A DNA stretch of 64,000 nucleotides from Chamaecrista fasciculata (GCA_003254925.1 QANZ01008798.1:1-64000), one strand, 5' to 3'; positions 1 to 12,228 are shown, counted from the stretch's first letter. Notes: a model not told the origin generated them from the letters alone. Numbers and translations are program-made.

Positions 1-13
1 TTGCCAGAGAAAA

Positions 14-43
14 ACCCGTGCGAACGCACGGGTCTCAGACTAG
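14..43 (+). mobile_element. Helitron-like 3-prime terminus (hairpin plus CTAG)
   Basis: A perfect 9-bp stem with a two-base loop (positions 14-33) is followed six bases later by CTAG (40-43) and then T. A short hairpin just ahead of CTRR, inserted before T, is the known 3-prime end of plant Helitrons. The body of the element would lie upstream, outside the window, so the family cannot be checked. Confidence 0.6.
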
Positions 44-481
44 TTGTGATATATATGATGACAAGTTAAAATTAAGAATTTATTAATAAAAAAAGGTTAT
101 TCCTCCCAAGACCTGAATCAATTTTGTTCTTTGTTTTCGAGGTGTCGCATGAAGAAATGGCTCTTCGATAGTGATGAGTAATAACATACACACCTGATCA
201 AGTTATCTATTATACTTTGAATTAGGCTTCGCACCTCCTCGCACAACGTTGAAGTGTTAATGATATGATGCTTGCGTTCTCATTTCTATAAAGATTGTGT
301 ACATTCATTCACCCTTGGCATTCAAAAGCAAAAGATTAACAGTAACAAAAGGATTTAATTGAAGAGCCATCACATGATCAATCTGAGACCCCACATGAGA
401 TACTTTATATATACTTTATATACTTTAGATACCTTTAGCATCAATTTCATAATATATAGATCCCTTAGCTTGTTTCTAGAA

Positions 482-909
482 ATGGCACCCACTAGAACTA
501 CGAACCAAATTTCATTGAAAATTCTGATTGATAAAGACAAAAACAGGGTGCTCTTTGCTGAGGCAGGCAAGGATTTTGTAGACATTGTCTTAAGCTTCTT
601 GACAATGCCACTAGGAACCATTGCTAGGCTTGTGAACAAGGATTCCAATTTGAAGGGTTTTCAATTAGGAAGCATTACTTCATTGTACCAAAGTGTGCAG
701 GATTTGGAGACTAATTAATAAATTTAGCAAGTTTTTTTCAAAAAAAAAAATTAATGTCCTCTCTTATGTGTTCATTGCATTTTTAATATTGACTCTAATT
801 ATTTCTGATTTCATTTTCATGACAGATTATGAACATCTTGAAGGCCTCTTTGACTTCATCTTCGGCTTTGACAGATGGGCTGGGTTCTTTCGTAAAATGG
901 GTTGAATAA
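482..909 (+). pseudogene. DUF674-family remnant with the middle missing
   Basis: From the ATG at 482 an open frame of 78 codons (stop 716-718) reads like the start of plant DUF674 proteins: SLKILIDKDKNRVLFAEAG, then KDFVDIVLSFLTMPLGTIAR and LYQSVQDL. About 110 bases on, 826-909 encodes NILKASLTSSSALTDGL, which looks like the LLKASLTS-ALTD block near the C-terminus of the same family, and then stops. Family members are usually several hundred residues, so the large middle part is absent. An AG sits just before 826, so a short two-exon gene is conceivable, but I see no convincing donor that keeps frame. The function of DUF674 proteins is not known. I call it an internally deleted pseudogene. 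Confidence 0.65.
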
Positions 910-1136
910 GACTAGTTATTTTGATTTGATGTATTCCTTTTTCTTTTAAACTAATTTTGTTTGGTTCCTTGTGAATTTTGTTATGATTTGCTATATATAT
1001 TTACAGATGTTATTCATAATTTCTTCCCTCTCCTATTGGAATAGACTTTCCTTTTTAAAGTACGTCAGTTTAGCTAATCTAGATATATCATATATCTCTG
1101 AAGCAGAATTGAAAAGGTAGTTTTCTCATATATATA

Positions 1137-1180
1137 ATAAGTAGGGGCTTTGCGTGTCTTAATGGGCACGCAAATATGTA
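1137..1180. repeat. Short hairpin repeat, also present at 55585
   Basis: The segment GGCTTTGCGTGTC, four to five variable bases, then GGGCACGCAAATAT forms an 8-bp stem (TTTGCGTG/CACGCAAA). An almost identical segment lies at 55586-55620, where it sits in about 120 bases absent from the sister copy at 48970. It resembles the hairpin of a Helitron-type end read on the minus strand, where the 55.6 kb copy is followed by CTAGT. The element limits are not visible. Confidence 0.35.
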
Positions 1181-1568
1181 TGTAAAATAAATAAGGGACT
1201 AAATTGTTAACTTAGTAAAGAAAGAGAGACCAAATAGTAAATTTTCTCTTATTTTTAATTTATAGACTATAGTTTTAAACATGGACGACCAGAAATAGAT
1301 GGAGTCATATAATATAAGATAAATAACATGACTATTTATAACTATGTTCAATTTATTGAGTTATTATTTTTTTTTTTTGGGCTTGTAATTTACAGATGTA
1401 ATTTTTTTTTGGGCTTGTAATTTATTGACTTCTGTATGTAAAAAAAGTTTCTTTAGTCATTAGAATTTTTTTATCTTAATTTTTATTAAAAATCATTCAT
1501 ATATAAAAAATAGTAAAAACACAATAGGAGACAATATCCATGTATAACATGACTCATAGTTCAGTTTT

Positions 1569-1752
1569 TTTTTTTTGGTATGTTATGGGTTTTCCCGCCT
1601 ATCCCTTTTAGGGTCTAAACGAAGACTAATCACATTCGGGCTACAGAGACGAAACGTTTGTGTCCTCCCAACAATGTCGATTTTAGAGATTGAACCTGGG
1701 TCCTCTCACCTAGGGTGTAGCTCGCGAATCACTACACCAAACACTTGTTGGT
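1569..1752 (-). mobile_element. tRNA-derived SINE, minus strand
   Basis: An 18-base direct repeat (GACTCATAGTTCAGTTTT at 1551-1568 and 1753-1770) flanks a 184-bp unit. Read on the minus strand the unit starts with an A-box-like segment (TGGTGTAGTGATTCGCGAGC), has a B-box-like GGTTCAATCTCT, and ends in a run of A (T run at 1569-1576 on plus). This is the structure of a polymerase III SINE moved by LINE machinery. The exact long TSD suggests a fairly recent insertion. Confidence 0.85.
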
Positions 1753-1770
1753 GACTCATAGTTCAGTTTT

Positions 1771-3498
1771 ATATAAAAAGGAAAGGCAAAAAATTTTGTG
1801 ATCTAAAACCATATGTAAGAAACCGGATGGTGGAGAATTATGATTTATGATGCTTTTTGAAGTAAAACTCTTGATTAAACTATTAAAAAAAAGGAATTGG
1901 AAAAAAAATATTCTATAGAGCTGGTGCCTAGTCAACAAAAAAAAAAATATTGGAGAGAAAGGGTGCGTAGTAACTAAAAAAAAATATCCAAAAGAGCTGG
2001 TGTCTGGTCATCCAAAAAAATGTAGTACAAACATATTGAATTTTTTAAAACAATGAAAAAAATGAAAAGTATATAGGAACATTAATGGATATAAATGATT
2101 TCCTAAATTAATTATGGACAAAAATTTAATATTAGAAGAGCCTGAGCTGTAGATGACTGTATTCTTATCCATCCCTAATCATGATAATCTGCAGTTTATC
2201 CATTTGACCTCCAATATTGAAATAAAAATGTTTGCCGAAATTTTATTTGGCTTAATCAAATTAATTTCTTAGAAACGTTTAGTTTAGGGATAATTTTTCA
2301 TTTTTGAGAATCATAATTTTAAAAATATTATTTTCGAAAATATTAATTTTTTAAATAACTTGAAATATTTTTTAAAAATAATTTTGGATTGTTACATTAT
2401 GTGTTCGGTATGGTTCAACCTTTTATGCTTTTATTCAAGTTATAATAATAATCATAATAATAATTTATATTATTATATATCACATGTAATTTTTTTCAAA
2501 ATTATTTATAAATAAAATATAAAATATAAAAAAGAGAATAAAAATAATTGAAACCTCTATAACGTTTTACAGTTATTTTATATTTTTATCATTTCAAATA
2601 CAGATACATGTGAAACATACTAATATATAATGTTAATATAATTTTAATTCATCCTGATAATCAGTCCCATAATAAAATTAGTAGACCTTAATGCACAGAA
2701 CTACATGTAAATATTATTGTTTAGTTTAAAATCATAAAATAAACACCAAAAAATTATAAATTTTATTTACATTATATTTTAAAATACTTTTTAAAGAGCT
2801 AATATTACTCAATTCTCTTAATGTATAATTTTCAATACCTTTTTTTTATTAATGTATAATTTTGAAATTCTAATAATGACAAATTGTTAAAATTATGTTT
2901 AATAATATAATATAAATAAAGTTACATTACTAAATAGTTAAAGTTACATCACTTTTCATCATTTTTATTTTAAATTTTAGTAAAAAAAATTCACTAGTTT
3001 AGAAAGTTTAAGGTTTTATGAGACTTTAACCAACTCCATGTTGGGATGATTATGTGTACTAATTAGTAACTAGTAAGTATGATATATAAGAGTATTATGT
3101 TACATTGTTTCTCATTCTTTAACTTAAAAAGGATTTTTTTCCATCTTTATATCTAAATCCAAATAATTTACTTTTTATCAAAACATACACTTAAATAATC
3201 TATTAATCTTCAAAGAGGTTGGAATGTCTATCCTAACCCTGAAAGATATCAATGTTTATCTTTACCTAAATTTTTATGTGAAAAAAAATCATAATTAAAT
3301 ATGAATTTTAATTAATAATAGCTCAAAATAATTTTTTAATAAAAAAACTGAAAAACTTATCAGTTTCAAAATTCTAAATTGCACAAAAAGGGGGCAACAT
3401 TTCCTGCCACCACGAGCGCTGGCAACTGACAAGAAAATATATTAACTAAATCAAATCAAATAAAAAATGACGATCCAAAATTAAGTACATAAATATAA
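1771..3498. other. AT-rich intergenic DNA
   Basis: No open frame of note and no TSD-bounded element was found. The stretch is very AT-rich with many A and T runs. Two short direct repeats (aaagagctggtg-type, near 1910-2010) suggest local slippage duplication. Confidence 0.5.
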
Positions 3499-4682
3499 GG
3501 TCAAAAATATATTTTAGTCCTTAATGTCTATCTAAAGTCTCGTTTTGATCCCTATTATATTTTTCTTTCTGTTTTGGTCCTTAATGTTTGCTAGAAGTTT
3601 TATCATTGGTCCCTAACTATTTAATATGGTCATATCTCTCTCATTTCAAATCCAAATACAATTAAATCAAAGCTAACGGTTAAATTTTGAGTTCTTTCTT
3701 TGTCTCGTTAGAGTCATAGGCAAACAAGGTCAAATTGAACGTAATTGAGCCTGAAAATATGCTGTTTGATTTATGAATTTGGTCATATGTCTCTCCTTTC
3801 AAGTCCGAATGCAACGAAATCGAAGCTACAAGTTACTATTGAGTAGTTCTTTTTGTCTAATTGAGATCGTTGACAAATAAGGTCAAATAATACTTTGAAA
3901 GCTACTATTAAGAGCCCATTTGGATAAGCTCATGAAAAAAAAAACTTTATTTATTAAACTTTTTTTAAAAGATCTTTTGAGTGAAGCACTAGTATTTTTA
4001 ATTATTAAAATTGTTTGGATATAAAATGACAAAAGTACTTTTAATTAATAAAATAAACTAAAAGAATAGCTTTTGCAAGTGCTTTAAGTGAAAGCTACAA
4101 AATTGAACTTCTTAGAAAAGCTATATTTTAACTTTTTTTTAACTTCTCATTTTTCTTAAAAATTTACCAAACAAGGTTTTATGTTTATAAAATGTCTTTT
4201 TTTAATTAAGAAAGTGTTTTTTAGATAAAAAAAAAAGTCTATTCAAACAGGCTCTAATATTTTGACCAAACTCATTTTTGGAGTATTATTTGACCTCGTT
4301 TGTCAACAACCCAACTAGATAGAGAAATAATTTGTCATGACTAATTTGTAACTTTGATTTCATTGCATTCAGACTTGAATCGAGAGAGATATGACTAAAT
4401 TCATGAAATAAACGACTCATTTTCGAGTTTAAGTTCATGCTCGATCTGACCTCGTTTGCCGATGATGTCAATTAAGAAAAGAAAGAACTCATAAAATATA
4501 ATTTGTAATTCTGATTTAATTGCATTCAGGTTTAAAACTAGAAATATGTAACCATATTCAATAGTTAGGTACCAATGATGAAACTTTTAGTAAACATTAA
4601 TGACCAAAATGAAACCAAAAAATCATTAGAGACCAAAACGGAACTTTGAGTAAATGTCAGGGATAAAAATAAGCTTTTGACC
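3499..4682. mobile_element. MULE-type foldback element, family GGTCAAA, copy A
   Basis: The two ends are inverted copies over about 200 bases. Both begin GGTCAAAA and carry the same run of 'tttggtcc / ttaatgtttact / tcattggt-cctaact / atatggt-acat' blocks. Flanks are TAAATATAA (3490-3498) and TAAAAATAA (4683-4691), 8 of 9 matching, as expected for Mutator-like 9-bp target duplications. There is no transposase, so it is non-autonomous. A smaller foldback (about 3911-4255, ends AGAGCCCATTTGG / AAACAGGCTCT) seems to be inserted inside it. It ends 285 bp before the UCP1 start codon. Confidence 0.8.
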
Positions 4683-4967
4683 TAAAAATAAAAATGAAGG
4701 ACATGGTGCCATTATATAAAATGGGATCAAAGGGATGGTCCCAATTTGCGCAGCCTTCGGTTTTGTGTTCCTTTCTCAAGAGATCCTCGGGATCCCGCCA
4801 AAACCCTGTCTTCATTTGTACTATCTCAAGATTTCTCTCTGTTTCATCACTACTTTTCGACTTTGGTTTCGATAATCTTCGGTTTTGATTTTATTCTTTC
4901 ACAGTGAAGAAGTAAGAAGCTTATTCATTAGACTCTATTCTGATCAAATTCTGGTCCCTGCGAAGCA
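4683..4967 (+). promoter_or_regulatory. Probable UCP1 promoter and 5-prime UTR
   Basis: Only 285 bases separate MULE copy A from the UCP1 ATG. The sequence TTATATAAAATGG at 4712-4722 contains a TATA-like box; the later part (4750-4967) is pyrimidine-rich and less AT-rich, as in plant 5-prime UTRs. This assignment is inferred from position only. Confidence 0.4.
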
Positions 4968-7900
4968 ATGGTGGCTCCTAGCAACTCCAAATCCGATATC
5001 TCCTTCGCAGGAACTTTTGCCAGCAGTGCTTTCGCTGCATGTTTCGCTGAGGTGATTCAATTCTTGAATAATTGCTAGATGATGATGGGTTATGTTTATC
5101 TGGGTCTTTTATTTTTTTTTTCTGTGTCAATTTTTCTTTTTGCGGTTTTCTTTTTGTTCATTTGACGATGATCGTGTATAATTGCTGCTGGGTAGTCAAT
5201 TTGTTTACTGGAAGGATATGGATCTAATGCGTAATTTCATTCTCTTGCAGTTTGTCTGTTAGATTTTCTAGTTTTGCCATTTCTTCTGTGGTCTAACTTT
5301 GTTTTACATCTTGGAATTAGCTTTGCTGTGCAAACTCATTGCTAGTGATTGAAAATCATTTTGACCAATGTTGATTCCGTGATTATCTATATTGCTAGCA
5401 AAGTTCTGGATAAATAGTCTCTGACATCTGCAAACTTGTTTATGTATTTGACCTTAGGCAAAGTTGAACATTTACATGTTAAGAATTTAAAGTGTTCTGC
5501 ACAAACTCCTATATTAATTAGCTGCAGCGTTATGGAGTTTTATGCCATGGTAATCTGAGTTATATACATAAAAGTTAGATACTCTTAATTGATTGCTGAC
5601 TTTTTTACATGCTATGCTTAGTATTCAATTCACATATTATATTGCTTTAATAAATGCTCAATTCTGGTTGATTAAAATCCTAACGCTTTAATTTGTTTAT
5701 TTTTCGAATTCTTGAATTGGGAATAGATTTGCACAATCCCTTTGGATACTGCTAAAGTTAGGCTCCAGATCCAAAAGCAAGCTGTAGGTGGTGATTTGAC
5801 TCTGCCAAAATATAGGGGTTTGCTGGGGACAGTCGGTACCATTGCCAAGGAAGAAGGTCTTTCGGCACTCTGGAAGGGCATTGTGCCTGGACTACATCGT
5901 CAATGTGTGTATGGAGGCTTAAGAATTGGGTTATATGAGCCTGTGAGTCTGGAAGTTTTTATTACAAGAAAACTTACTGGATTATTTTAGTTCATATCTA
6001 CAGTTTGCTTGTACTAACTGATCTTCTAAATTATCTGTTTCTTCTATAGGTTAAGGATTTGTATGTGGGAAAGGACTTTGTTGGAGATGTTCCATTGTCA
6101 AAGAAAATTCTTGCTGCCCTTACTACAGGTGAGTTCAATACTCAGCGATGTGGGAATAATTTGTCTAAAGGCTAATATCTGATATGCTTCTTTGTACTTG
6201 GACTGTTACTCTTTTTCTGTGAGGTATTAATGTTATTCCTATCTAAATGGTTTATTGAAATAACACTGAACTCTTATTGTTTTGCTCTCTTCTTAAAGGT
6301 GCTGTCGGAATTGCGATAGCAAATCCAACTGATCTTGTTAAAGTTAGACTTCAAGCTGAAGGAAAATTACCCCCTGGTGTGCCCAGGAGGTACTCTGGAT
6401 CATTAAATGCTTATTCCACCATTGTGAGGCAGGTTTGTGTGTATGACCTGATAATGATTTCAATTTTGAATAGGAGAAATATGTTTTCCCTTTTAAGTTC
6501 ATCAATATTTCTGATTAAATATGCATCTAACACACAGGAAGGAGTTGGGGCTTTGTGGACTGGGCTTGGTCCCAACATTGCAAGAAATGCTATTATCAAT
6601 GCTGCTGAGCTGGCCAGCTATGATCAAGTGAAAGAGGTGATATATAAGATACAGCATGCTTGTCATTGGGAGTCCAATTCTACCCTTCATCTCCCTGTCT
6701 GATGGTTTTCTACATCTAATAAATCTACTTTACTGCAGACGATTTTGAAAATTCCAGGCTTCACCGACAATGTTGTTACTCATCTCCTTTCTGGTTTAGG
6801 GGCAGGATTTTTTGCTGTCTGTATTGGCTCCCCAGTTGATGTGGTAAATTTTTTGTGTCCACATAAGCTTGTCCATAGTCCATTTGGCATTTATTAACCT
6901 TAGCATCCCATATATATGCTTCACCATAAATTCTGCACTCCTTTTCTTTCTGTTCAATAATGATAAACTGATAATCCAGGCATGACTAGAAATTAAAGGG
7001 TTTTTACTAGTAGCATCTAGAGCTTAATAAGAATCATTTTTATGAAAGATAGTCCCATTAAAGTCCCTTTGGATAGATGGTATTAGGAAATAGCTTCTTT
7101 TCTTCCTCTTAAATTATTTAACTTAACGCACTATATGTTTTGGTTGCCGGCTGATCAAGTGTTTCTCCAGTCTTAAAGTTATTGCATTAATTCATTTCTT
7201 CTGCTTTACTTTTGGTTTATATCCAGGTCAAGTCCAGAATGATGGGAGACCCTACTTACAAAAGCACCATTGATTGTTTCGTCAAGACTTTGAAGAACGA
7301 TGTATGCTTTCTTCCTGTTGATATTATGCCATTCCTTTAGGAACATGTATTGTCATCTTGCTTTGGTTCTATGTACTAACTATATGTAAATCCATAGCAT
7401 CAAGGTGGCTCGTTATCGCAGTCTGCAGTTTGCAGAGTGTGACCATATGTCATTGTAAGGGGTGGGCATTATCCTGAATATTCCCTTTTGATTGATTCTT
7501 CAGTTTCCAAGCATTTATGTCAAAACACCGTTGATTTGTTTCATTTGTGTCACAAGATATGCCTTTTATTTTGGGGGGCCAGGGTCTATTAGCTTGATTT
7601 TTATTGAGTCTCATAAGACAGAAAATTACAACAATTTACATGGGTATCATTTATCAGATCTGATTGGACTCTACTGTTTTGCAGGGACCTTTAGCCTTTT
7701 ATAAGGGGTTCATCCCGAATTTTGGACGGCTAGGATCATGGAATGTAATCATGTTTCTAACCTTAGAACAGGTAGAACTTAAATTCTGTGTTTTGCTCTA
7801 AATTTACTTTTGTGGCGTTTGGTCTCACGGAGTTTGGGTTATTTATCACACATGTTTCCTGTCATTATTCTAAAACTTAAATTTCAAAGTTTCAGTTAAG

Positions 7901-8183
7901 AAAAATGGAACCCTTAAGGATCTAAACAAACTCTTCACCAATAGGTTATAAAGATTCTAGTTCCATGTCTTGAAACTCTAGATTTAAAAGACTTACTTTA
8001 TCATCAAAAGTGATAAACTGATGTTAGTCCTAAGTCTAACCAGTGACTCAGTGATGAATAAACTAAAAACAAAAGTGGAAACCGATCAAACCATTCACTA
8101 CTATATTGTGTCTGTTGTTAATTCGTGTATTTTTCTCTTAATGTCAGGCTAAGAAGTTCGTAAAAAAGATGGAGTCATCTTAA
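4968..8183 (+). CDS. UCP1: Mitochondrial uncoupling protein 1 (PUMP1-like), nine exons
   Basis: Inner mitochondrial membrane carrier of the SLC25 family; plant UCP1 mediates regulated proton leak and amino-acid (aspartate/glutamate) exchange. Exons: 4968-5051, 5727-5942, 6050-6128, 6299-6432, 6538-6636, 6739-6843, 7227-7301, 7685-7771, 8148-8183. All introns are GT-AG and the joined frame gives 304 residues, close to Arabidopsis PUMP1 (about 306). The three carrier repeats each show the Px(D/E)xx(K/R)x(K/R) signature: PLDTAKVR near residue 33, PTDLVKVR near 136, PVDVVKSR near 236. The C-terminal repeat keeps [22 protein letters not shown]. Compared with Arabidopsis there is a one-residue deletion after MMGD and a different tail ([10 protein letters not shown]). 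The start is fixed by [10 protein letters not shown] followed by the conserved [16 protein letters not shown]. No defect is seen. Confidence 0.95.
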
Positions 8184-8433
8184 GTTGAACCAATCTTCAG
8201 TTGGATTTTCTGAGAGGGACTGCCTAAAAAGGCATTGGTTGTTGCTGAGAAAAATAATGATCCTCGTGGCTTCCTTTAGCCAACTGTGATCAACTGTAAC
8301 GATCTTTTTCTTTTGTTAGGAAACTGCAGTAATAAATTAACATGATTATAATTTTGCGCTAGGTTTAAAGCTTCAATTAATTGCCATCCATTCTTGAAGA
8401 TTATGTCATGATTTATACAATCGCTTATTTTTT

Positions 8434-8667
8434 AGAGTAAACTAATAATTCGCTTCTTCAAGTATCATTGAATTGACAATTTAGTCTCTGCAAGATTAAA
8501 ATACACAATCTAGTCCCTGAGATCAAAATAGTATACTTATAAATTTTTTTCATGGACTAAATAGTATATCATTTTAATCTTTTAGAGACTAAACTATATT
8601 TTAATATTTCAAAAACTAACTTGTCAACATGATAATTTTTTCAATGATCAAATTGTTAGTTTACTCT
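8434..8667. repeat. MITE-like foldback, family AGAGTAAACTAA
   Basis: The ends AGAGTAAACTAATAATT and AATTGTTAGTTTACTCT are inverted copies, and the interior repeats 'tttagtccctg-aagattaaaat' in both senses. Similar sequence recurs at about 13053-13246 and 40734-40966. I could not find a clean target duplication, so the superfamily is open. It lies 250 bp after the UCP1 stop. Confidence 0.55.
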
Positions 8668-8718
8668 ACTTTTTATTACTATTTTGTTTTGGTTTTGGGT
8701 TTGAGATGTTTTATTTTT

Positions 8719-9916
8719 GGGCAAAACTTATGTACAGTATCATAGGTGTTTGCTATGAGGTTCCTTGCTCTAAACATGCCATGTGTCATTTTAATCCAAG
8801 TCAGCCTTTCTATATTATTTTGCTAACGGAGCTTCCAATTTATCTAACTCTGTTAACGTTTCATCTTTCTCATTTCTAACTTTTCGTCTGTGTCCCTTCT
8901 CCTCCTTCACTATCTTCTCTGCTTCTTCTCACTCTTTACTATCTTCCAATCCAAAAACCTTTTAATGGCCACATGACAAACATGTCCCAAATATATTCCC
9001 AAAACTTGCACATCAAATTCAAGGTCGCAGTTCCAATGAAAATGACTTTGCAGGTGTCATCACATGGCCTTGGCTTTGCAGTTTTACTTGGTCTAAATGT
9101 TTCTACGCTTACACGCTTACAACTTTCGACACAACACATTCGAATTTAACTGCATTATTTTGGAGCAACCAAACTTTAGACATCTCCACATGAAGAATTT
9201 GTTTAGTATTTTGCTTATTTTGCAAGTTCATATGCCAAGGCAGAATTTCCAGTTTTAACCCTTATCCAAGTGTCACATAGAAAGAATATATTCCCCCATT
9301 AAATACAGCACCCAAGGATTTTCAGCGTCACATAGATTGTAGTCCAATATGCCAAGAATTTAACTTATGGAGAAGACAACAATTAGGAAGTAAAAGCTTC
9401 GACGTCGAAATCGCGAGCTCGAGGAGGAGAAATGGGACGCAATTAGGGTTTTCTTGGAAGGCGAGGCTCACGCGAGCCTTACGGTGGCCGAATAGGGTTA
9501 CGCTCACACGAGTCCCTCCGTGGATGAACTTGTCGGAGGCCGGACCGCCAGCTATTGACGTCGAGAACCTGCACGATGGCGCGATGATCGGAAATGACCA
9601 GAACGCCAATCGGAATTTCCGAAATAGTTTGTTAGGCTTTTGGTTTTGAATCCAATCACTATGTTTAGCAGAAAATTTGATTGGAAGATAGATAGTAAAG
9701 ATGAGAAGAAGCAGAGAAGATAGTGAAGAAGGAAGGGACGCAGAGACGAAAAGTTAGAAATGAGGAAGATGAAACGTTAACAGAGTCAGATAAATTGGAA
9801 GCTCTGTTAGCAAAACAATATAGAAAGGCTGACTTGGATTAAAATGACACATGACATGTTTTGAACAAAGAACCTGATAGCAAACACCTATAGACTACTG
9901 TACATAAGTTTTGCCC
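8719..9916. mobile_element. Pack-MULE carrying a MIZU-KUSSEI1-like fragment
   Basis: A perfect 9-bp TSD TTTATTTTT (8710-8718 and 9917-9925) brackets a 1198-bp element. Its ends (GGGCAAAACTTATGTACAGTA) are inverted repeats of more than 200 bp: the left arm through CATTTCTAAC-TTTTCGTCTG and the 'cttctcttcttct' block is mirrored at 9670-9916. The interior (about 9390-9610) is far richer in GC than the surroundings and encodes on the minus strand part of a host gene. Long TIRs, a 9-bp TSD and captured genic DNA are the definition of a Pack-MULE. No transposase is present. Confidence 0.88.
9369..9609 (-). pseudogene. Captured fragment of a MIZ1 (DUF617) family gene
   Basis: The minus-strand frame contains TRVSVTLFGHRKARVSLAFQ followed by ENPNCVPFLLLELAISTSKLL. 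This matches the start of the plant MIZU-KUSSEI1-like domain, whose members read (G)T-FGHRRGRVSFA-QE-P...LLLELA-(P/S)TS-L. The match is by recognition of the family pattern, not by a search. Only about 50 residues of the domain are present; beyond them the frame runs on into non-homologous sequence. Known family members act in root hydrotropism (MIZ1). This copy is a transposon passenger and not a working gene. Confidence 0.7.
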
Positions 9917-9925
9917 TTTATTTTT

Positions 9926-10040
9926 TGAAGGGCTCTGAGTCCAAAATACTATACCACTCAATATTTTTTGGGCTTCCCTAAAACCACTCATTATTGATGG
10001 AATCAAGGGGATGACAGAAAAATCAACAAAATTTATTTTT

Positions 10041-10075
<35 letters not shown>

Positions 10076-10554
10076 CAGATTTTGAATATGTGTTCTTTTT
10101 TTGGCCAAAAGATTTGGAAGATGTTTTTATTTTGGCCAAAAGATTTTGAAGATTCACATATTACTTCAGTCAACTCTAGAGGGATTTCTAACGAAAAAAC
10201 TCACACACACACACTCGAGAGGGACACCTAAAAAACTCAACTTGACAACACAGAAGGAATTCAAAACCCTAGCAGGGCCCTCTAACAAGTTTAAACAAAA
10301 AGTACTTTAAAGTTTAAACAAAAACATTGTCAATTTATATCTTTAACGAACAAAGATAAATTAAAATTAAGATAAATATTTTACTGTTAAAATATTACTA
10401 ATATCAACAAACTAGTTATACATACTAGTTATACAGATACAAAGAATGAAGTAATATTATCAACGAAACCAACTAATTATCACTCTTTGTAGCTGTCTTA
10501 GAATCATTATATATATATATATATATAATTAGTTCGTTGATATTGATAATATTT
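9926..10554. other. AT-rich intergenic DNA with a TA microsatellite
   Basis: A (TA)n tract of about 25 bases lies at 10046-10071 and another at 10508-10527. Near 10104-10147 the phrase 'tttggccaaaagattttgaagat' is directly duplicated. No gene is seen. Confidence 0.5.
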
Positions 10555-10890
10555 GGTAAAAATATTAATTTTCTCCTCAAACTTTACACCTACTGACAAT
10601 TTCATCCCCAATCTTTTTTTTCAATCAATTTTATCCTCAATGTTTAACAATTTAGTCAATTTTATCCTTTACTCTTATTTTAGCCAAATATTAATAATAG
10701 AATTTACGTTATGAACGATATGTAATGTAAAATTGATAGAAAAAGAAACTCAAATTGAAAAATAAGATACAGTTTGTCGTTAATATATTGAAAAAAAGTT
10801 AATAAAATGATAAAATTGACCAAAATGTAAAACATTAGGGACGAAATTGATCGCAAAAAAAAGATTGAGGACGAAATTAATATTTTTGCC
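10555..10890. mobile_element. MULE-type MITE, family GGCAAAA-ATTAAT, copy 1
   Basis: A perfect 9-bp TSD ATAATATTT (10546-10554, 10891-10899) flanks a 336-bp foldback. Its arms read 'ggtaaaaatattaattttctcctcaaactttacacc' forward and the complement in reverse. Related copies lie at 14089-14381, 57635-57972 and 61395-61770. Confidence 0.88.
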
Positions 10891-10899
10891 ATAATATTT

Positions 10900-12228
10900 T
10901 ATATTAAAATATTTATTTTGATTTTAATTCATCATTTTTCGTTAAATATATAAATCATTGGCCACACACCAATTTCACGACTTATGAGGCAAGAAATATA
11001 TGATGGGAAATTATATGACCTTTAATGAAAGTATTCTGTTTTTTTTTTTGATAAATGAAAGTATTCTGTTAAGGTCCTTAAGGAGTAAAATGATCATTCA
11101 TGAGGGGTTCCTTTCTTGATGTGATCTCAAACACACCAAATTAGACGGAATTAAGACCACTCCCTAATTGTTTTTTGTAAAAAAGAATTATTAGACAAAA
11201 TGCCACTTTGATTTTTTTTTTTAGGAAGATCAGAAAATGAAAAGGCTCTTTAAATTTTAGAAGCAAACGAAAAAATATATATCTTTAGTCGTAACATGAA
11301 AATGTTTTCAAAAAATATGTTAGGCAATTTTATTTCAAAAGAAAATATAAAAAAGTAAAGCAAATAAAAAAGCTTTTTTCATCTTTTGAGTCATTTCCCA
11401 AAATCCCCAAAAAGAAAAAATTATTTTCACTTACAATTCCTATTTTCTTCAGATGTTGAAAATCAAACCTTTTGGAAGGTAAAGCCCTTCTTATTATTAT
11501 TCCTTCACGAAACAGTCTGGTCACACTCCAGTCTCAATTCCTCCAAAATACATAAACTCTTAGTCGATCATAAGTGCAGATTAAATAAAAATCAATAGAT
11601 GAAATAAATAAATAGATAGAAATGAGTAAACAAACAAAAATAAGAAAGAAAAAAAGAAACAACATGCAACCTGAAAAAAAAAACATGCATAGGTGTTTGT
11701 TCGTGCGAAAAAATGTCTACCATAAAAAGAAAAAGAAAAAGAAAAGGAATGGGACTATACTACTAGAAGCTTGAGGAACAAAATGATAAAACCAATTTTT
11801 GTCTTCTTTTCCCCTAAAAAAATAGAAGGTACAAGGGCCTAGGGGACAATTCCATTAAATTTTTTTTTTTTTTGTTTTGGTACCATGATTCCATTAAAAT
11901 TCTTTAAGTACTTAAGGATGATAATCATATGGGAAGGAACTTAGCTAGTCGATGGGCTAGCTACCTCATTGCAACTTCTTTTTTATTCTTATTACTAGTA
12001 CAAATCATCAAATTTACATTCCTATTACTCAACATCTTCCAAAGATGTCTAAACATTTCAACATTGTAAAAAAGAAAAACCACCACTTATTTTTTTTTCA
12101 AACAAAATGATCACGTAATTTAATTAATATGTTTCATGTTTAATTGAGGAGAGGAATATCGCTATACATATCCTTGTTGACATTATCCGAAACCTAACTC
12201 CACCTGCCACATAGATATAGCTTATAGG
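10900..12228. other. AT-rich intergenic DNA
   Basis: No coding signal or bounded element found. A direct repeat 'ttttttttttgataaatgaaagtattctgtt' type duplication occurs around 11022-11070. Simple A-rich tracts dominate 11580-11760. Confidence 0.4.

Noticed and set aside
1..43. Hairpin at the window start as a transcription terminator
   Set aside because: The genome is eukaryotic, and the hairpin is followed by CTAG-T as in Helitron ends.
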